This document shows positions 5,742 to 8,154 of a DNA stretch of 8,154 nucleotides, piece by piece. Under the pieces are notes generated by a model. The model searched no databases and had not been told where the DNA came from. It saw only the letters and a list, made by a program, of their open reading frames with translations. The DNA is from Parvibaculum sp036499025 (GTDB taxonomy: Bacteria; Pseudomonadota; Alphaproteobacteria; Parvibaculales; Parvibaculaceae). The translations under genes and the position numbers were made by a program. Numbering within the stretch: the first letter of the stretch is position 1; each line of letters begins with the position of its first letter. The stretch lies in the NCBI GenBank assembly GCA_036499025.1, contig DASYEM010000106.1, forward strand, positions 1-8,154, written 5' to 3'.

Positions 5742-7754
5742 TCAGAACGTGTAGGACGCGGAAATGCTGGCGAAATCCTTGTCATACATCGCGTTGCGAT
5801 ATTTGGAGCCGAAGCTCGATGAGTAATCGAGGCTGAGCTTGTAGACCGACTTGTAATCCACATCGACGCCGAGCCCGATCGTCTTCACGCCTTCGACAAA
5901 GCCCGGTCCGACGGGGCCAGCGGAATAACCTTTGACGTCATGCGCGAAGAAAACACGCGGAGACACCGTATAGGGCGTTCCGAGGAAGGAGTTGTATTGA
6001 AGCATCGCAAGCAGGCGATAGCCCCAGGAGAACGACGTCGCATATTGCGGCGTCAGCGAGCAGGTGCCTTCGCCTATGCAAGCATCGCCGAGGGCTTCCG
6101 CCATGCCCGGGTTCGAGTGAGTCTCGCCCGAACGCGGCGCCATGAAGCGATTGTTGTTCGCATCGGGCAGATATTGCAGACCGGCATTGGCGACGGCGAT
6201 CAGCAAATCCGCACCCGTCGCATGCACCAGGAAGTTTGAAGGCGTGAAGGTGCTGAGCGTATAGGTCTGGGCGACCAGCGCCTTCGTCCTGCGGAAGCCT
6301 GGAATGGCGTCGCCCGGCGTGACGGGTGCACCCTGATAAATGTCGGGTTCGCCCGGCTGCGCGGTGAAGCCGGCATTCTCGAAGTCGGCGCCCAGCAATT
6401 CCGTCGTATCGATCTGGAACGGCATGTTGGGATAGTAGGCGATGTCGCCGGAGATGGCCGTGCCGTTCAGGATATTCATCGTCGTGTTGAAGCTCGACCC
6501 GATCATATGAATGTCTTTGACATATTCAGCGAGAAGATACTTGCCGCTCGTGCGGGCATCGAGGCCTTCAGCTGCGCCGCAGGTCGAGATCGGCTGACCG
6601 GCTTCGTCGTTAAGCGCCGCAAGTGTACAGGCCGGGCTGTGCATATTGCCGCCCGCCAAAGCGGAGACCGTCGACAGGGCGGCCTGATTGCTGTTGGAAG
6701 TGAAGGTGCCGATCGGCAGCTTGTTGTGGAAGTTGACGAAGTAGAGACCGAGATCGGTGCCCTGATTGAGCCAGTCGGCGAAGTAGCGCAGCGCCGCGCC
6801 CCACTGTCCTTGCTCACCGGGATTTTGCGATGCGCCGCGTGGCACGAATAGCGGATCGGTCAGGCCGGTCGTCGAGCGCGGGCTACCGTCCGCGTTGGAG
6901 TAGAATTCGCCGTTGCTCATCGCATAGCCGCAACCGTCGGCCAGCGCATCGCTCGGCGCGAAGAACGTGCCGCAGGGCGGCAACGGACTCTTTTCCCACT
7001 CGGCAATATACATGGCTTCGAACGTGAAGTTCGCCGGCAGGCCGAGGCTTGCATAAAGCGTTGCTTGCGGCAGGAAGACTTCCTTGAGTTCCGTGCCCGG
7101 CTTTGTGAAGGCGGCGACGTCGAGCGGCAAATATGAAGAAACGCCACCCTGAATGAAGAGACTTTCGCCCCAGTTCACGACTTGACGCCCGACACGCACG
7201 TTGAGCGGCATATCGCCGAAGATATTGAAGTTGCCATAGGCGAAGGCGTCGAGAAGCTTTGCCTGGCGCAATTCGCGATTATAGGAATCGTCGCCGCGAT
7301 AGGCGTCGCGCAGGTCGCGGCGCTGCGCATTCGGCGCGGCGATCGGGCCGTAATTCCCGCTGCCGTCGCCGAGGTCATAGGCCACGGGATCCCAATAGGC
7401 CTTGGCGCGAACGAAGACGCCGTAGTTCTGCCACTTGGCGTCCATTTCTTCGAGAACCTTGAGCGGCGCGGAAATAAGCTGCCCTTGCTCGACATTGATG
7501 TCGCCGTCATCGGAATTGACGTCGTAATCCGTGCCGTTGGAGGCATGGCAGCCGCCGTTGTAAACCGAGATGTGGTCGCAATCCTGTTTGGAAGTGCGGA
7601 TGCTGGCTGCGGCGGAAACCGTCGTGCCCAGACTGACGTTGACGTCGCCGAAGGTGAACTCCGTCGCCGCGGCTGGCTTGGCGAGAAACACGGTTGCAGC
7701 AATTGCAAGCACCGGCCCGCATGATTTGATGAAGAAGCTTACTGAAGGCCGCAT
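5742..7754 (-). CDS. DUF1302 family outer-membrane protein
   Basis: A 670-residue exported protein. The start at 7754 is chosen because AGGGGAG (complement of 7759-7765) precedes it and a normal signal peptide follows: basic residues, a hydrophobic core to about residue 25, then KPAAA with likely cleavage after A30. An ATG at 7817 would add 21 charged residues in front. The mature N-terminus (TEFTFGDVNVSLGTTVS), the block GRQVVNWGES (189-198), then FIQGG, DVAAFTKPGTELKE and FLP, are typical of DUF1302. The alternating pattern and the final SASYTF, ending in Phe, indicate a beta-barrel outer-membrane protein. Eight cysteines form four close pairs (59/69, 261/275, 376/392, 559/565), probably disulfides in loops. 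Members often sit beside DUF1329 genes and are linked to use of hydrophobic compounds; no DUF1329 gene is seen here. It is divergent from the AraC-type gene. Confidence 0.9.
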   Translation of the reverse strand: MRPSVSFFIKSCGPVLAIAATVFLAKPAAATEFTFGDVNVSLGTTVSAAASIRTSKQDCDHISVYNGGCHASNGTDYDVNSDDGDINVEQGQLISAPLKVLEEMDAKWQNYGVFVRAKAYWDPVAYDLGDGSGNYGPIAAPNAQRRDLRDAYRGDDSYNRELRQAKLLDAFAYGNFNIFGDMPLNVRVGRQVVNWGESLFIQGGVSSYLPLDVAAFTKPGTELKEVFLPQATLYASLGLPANFTFEAMYIAEWEKSPLPPCGTFFAPSDALADGCGYAMSNGEFYSNADGSPRSTTGLTDPLFVPRGASQNPGEQGQWGAALRYFADWLNQGTDLGLYFVNFHNKLPIGTFTSNSNQAALSTVSALAGGNMHSPACTLAALNDEAGQPISTCGAAEGLDARTSGKYLLAEYVKDIHMIGSSFNTTMNILNGTAISGDIAYYPNMPFQIDTTELLGADFENAGFTAQPGEPDIYQGAPVTPGDAIPGFRRTKALVAQTYTLSTFTPSNFLVHATGADLLIAVANAGLQYLPDANNNRFMAPRSGETHSNPGMAEALGDACIGEGTCSLTPQYATSFSWGYRLLAMLQYNSFLGTPYTVSPRVFFAHDVKGYSAGPVGPGFVEGVKTIGLGVDVDYKSVYKLSLDYSSSFGSKYRNAMYDKDFASISASYTF

Positions 7755-7758
7755 ATTT

Positions 7759-7765
7759 CTCCCCT
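7759..7765 (-). promoter_or_regulatory. Ribosome-binding site deciding the DUF1302 start
   Basis: On the - strand AGGGGAG stands 4 nt before the ATG at 7754. No comparable site precedes the in-frame ATG at 7817, so the shorter form is preferred. Confidence 0.7.
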
Positions 7766-7812
7766 TTGCGACTATTTCTTTGTTCCGCACTCGAACTTGT
7801 TCTTTTCTTTTG

Positions 7813-7841
7813 TTCACACGGTTTGTCGGAAAATGTGTGAA
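7813..7841. repeat. Inverted repeat in the DUF1302 leader
   Basis: TTCACAC (7813-7819) and GTGTGAA (7835-7841) form a perfect 7-bp inverted repeat with a 15-nt spacer; the centres are 22 bp apart. It lies 58-87 nt upstream of the DUF1302 start. It could be an operator for a dimeric repressor or a leader hairpin. No function can be assigned. Confidence 0.35.
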
Positions 7842-7855
7842 TCGAACTCGTGTAG

Positions 7856-7884
7856 TTGCGAGCGCTCTATTTCAGAAATATTGT
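7856..7884 (+). promoter_or_regulatory. Possible sigma70-like promoter of the AraC-type gene
   Basis: TTGCGA (7856-7861, 4 of 6 positions) and TATTGT (7879-7884, 4 of 6) are 17 nt apart. Transcription would start near 7891, directly before the tandem GGTCA element. A regulator bound there would sit on the start of its own transcript, as in autorepression. The evidence is weak. Confidence 0.25.
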
Positions 7885-7897
7885 CGGCATGGGGTGA
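7869..7897 (-). promoter_or_regulatory. Possible activator-dependent promoter of the DUF1302 gene
   Basis: On the - strand TGAAAT (complement of 7869-7874, 4 of 6 -10 positions) lies exactly 23 nt downstream of the proximal TGACC half-site. This is the same distance as the -10-like hexamer upstream of the PF10118 gene. No good -35 is present. The palindrome TATTTCAGAAATA (7868-7880) overlaps it. Confidence 0.2.
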
Positions 7898-7931
7898 GGT
7901 CAGATGCGGCCAATGGGGGGGTCAAATGTGG
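7898..7931. promoter_or_regulatory. Tandem GGTCA operator-like element between DUF1302 and AraC-type genes
   Basis: Half-sites GGTCAGATGCGGCC (7898-7911) and GGTCAAATGTGGAC (7920-7933) start 22 bp apart in direct orientation; this is the better conserved of the two copies. The element is 143 nt upstream of the DUF1302 start. It ends just before the AraC-type start codon, so it could both activate the former and repress the latter. Orientation relative to the - strand genes is the same in both copies. Confidence 0.6.
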
Positions 7932-7938
7932 ACGGAGC

Positions 7939-8154
7939 ATGAAAGTCCAACCGGCGTACATATTCGCACTCACGCGCACAATTCGTGAGCTTGGTCACGA
8001 TCCGTCGTCTCTTGCCCCGCAAGAGCAGACGCTGGAAGAGCATGAGTTCTACAAACTCTGTGAAAGCGCTGCGGCGCTTGCACAAGATCCGACGCTCGCG
8101 CTGAGATTCGGCGCCGCGCTTCATCTGGGATCACACGGTCTTCTCGGAAATGCA
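7939..8154 (+). CDS. AraC-family transcriptional regulator, N-terminal part (Arabinose_bd-type domain)
   Basis: The frame runs from ATG 7939 off the window edge, giving the first 72 residues. The start MKVQPAYIFALTRTIRELG, then FYKLCESAAALAQDPTLALRFG and LHLGSHGLLGNA, match the N-terminal ligand-sensing domain (Arabinose_bd, PF12625) of AraC regulators of about 330-340 residues, with the blocks in the usual order. The two helix-turn-helix motifs would be at the C-terminus, outside the window. GGAG is only 1 nt from the ATG, an unusually tight Shine-Dalgarno. An in-frame GTG at 7894 is possible, but it would add 15 residues encoded by the repeat element. Divergence from DUF1302 suggests that this regulator controls it. 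Confidence 0.85.
   Translation, partial: MKVQPAYIFALTRTIRELGHDPSSLAPQEQTLEEHEFYKLCESAAALAQDPTLALRFGAALHLGSHGLLGNA

Noticed and set aside
7182..7724. 180-codon + strand open frame opposite DUF1302
   Set aside because: It is antisense to a well-supported gene, has no family resemblance, and is explained by high GC content.
7755..7817. Longer DUF1302 start at 7817
   Set aside because: It would place 21 highly charged residues before the signal peptide and lacks a good ribosome-binding site.
5611..7931. The GGTCA repeats as terminal repeats of an IS21-like insertion sequence or compound element
   Set aside because: Some IS21-type ends carry multiple GGGGTCA-like repeats, so this is the main alternative. 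However, the two copies are direct rather than inverted, no transposase lies between or beside them, and both sit at promoter positions. I could not search for other copies.
7894..7938. GTG start for the AraC-type gene
   Set aside because: It is in frame, but the added residues come from the repeat element. The family homology starts right at the ATG at 7939.

Overview
The window looks like a piece of a GC-rich alphaproteobacterial chromosome, probably Hyphomicrobiales-like. This is inferred from G/C-rich third codon positions, the style of the Shine-Dalgarno sequences and the protein families present; no marker gene fixes the taxon. No RNA gene, CRISPR array, integrase or intact insertion sequence is visible.

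Left part (1-2392, + strand): the 3' end of a PotF-type polyamine-binding protein gene, then complete potH and potI permease genes. Together they form most of a putrescine/spermidine ABC importer. A strong hairpin-plus-T terminator lies between potF and potH, and potH and potI overlap as ATGA. The ATPase gene (potG) is not between potF and potH as it is in E. coli, so it must lie upstream or elsewhere.

Middle (2397-4765): a convergent gene for a DUF1295 membrane protein (steroid 5-alpha-reductase/isoprenylcysteine methyltransferase-like). One palindromic terminator includes both its stop codon and that of potI. A divergently transcribed amidase-signature hydrolase follows, and its last codons run 67 bp into the opposing next gene.

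Right part (4699-8154): a PF10118-type protein with a complete ferritin-like di-iron ligand set (- strand), a DUF1302 outer-membrane protein with signal peptide and strong terminator (- strand), and the start of a divergent AraC-family regulator with an N-terminal Arabinose_bd-type domain (+ strand, cut by the window end).

The most interesting signal is a pair of matching non-coding elements at 5611-5644 and 7898-7931. Each has two GGTCAnATg-type half-sites exactly 22 bp apart, in the same orientation. One lies upstream of the PF10118 gene and the other between the DUF1302 and AraC genes. Two direct half-sites two helical turns apart is the classic architecture of an AraC-family operator. The natural reading is a small local regulon: the AraC protein controls the DUF1302 envelope protein, the PF10118 enzyme and probably itself. 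By analogy with known DUF1302 neighbourhoods, this may serve uptake or oxidation of a hydrophobic (lipid- or steroid-like) compound. The repeats are seen directly; the regulatory reading is inference.
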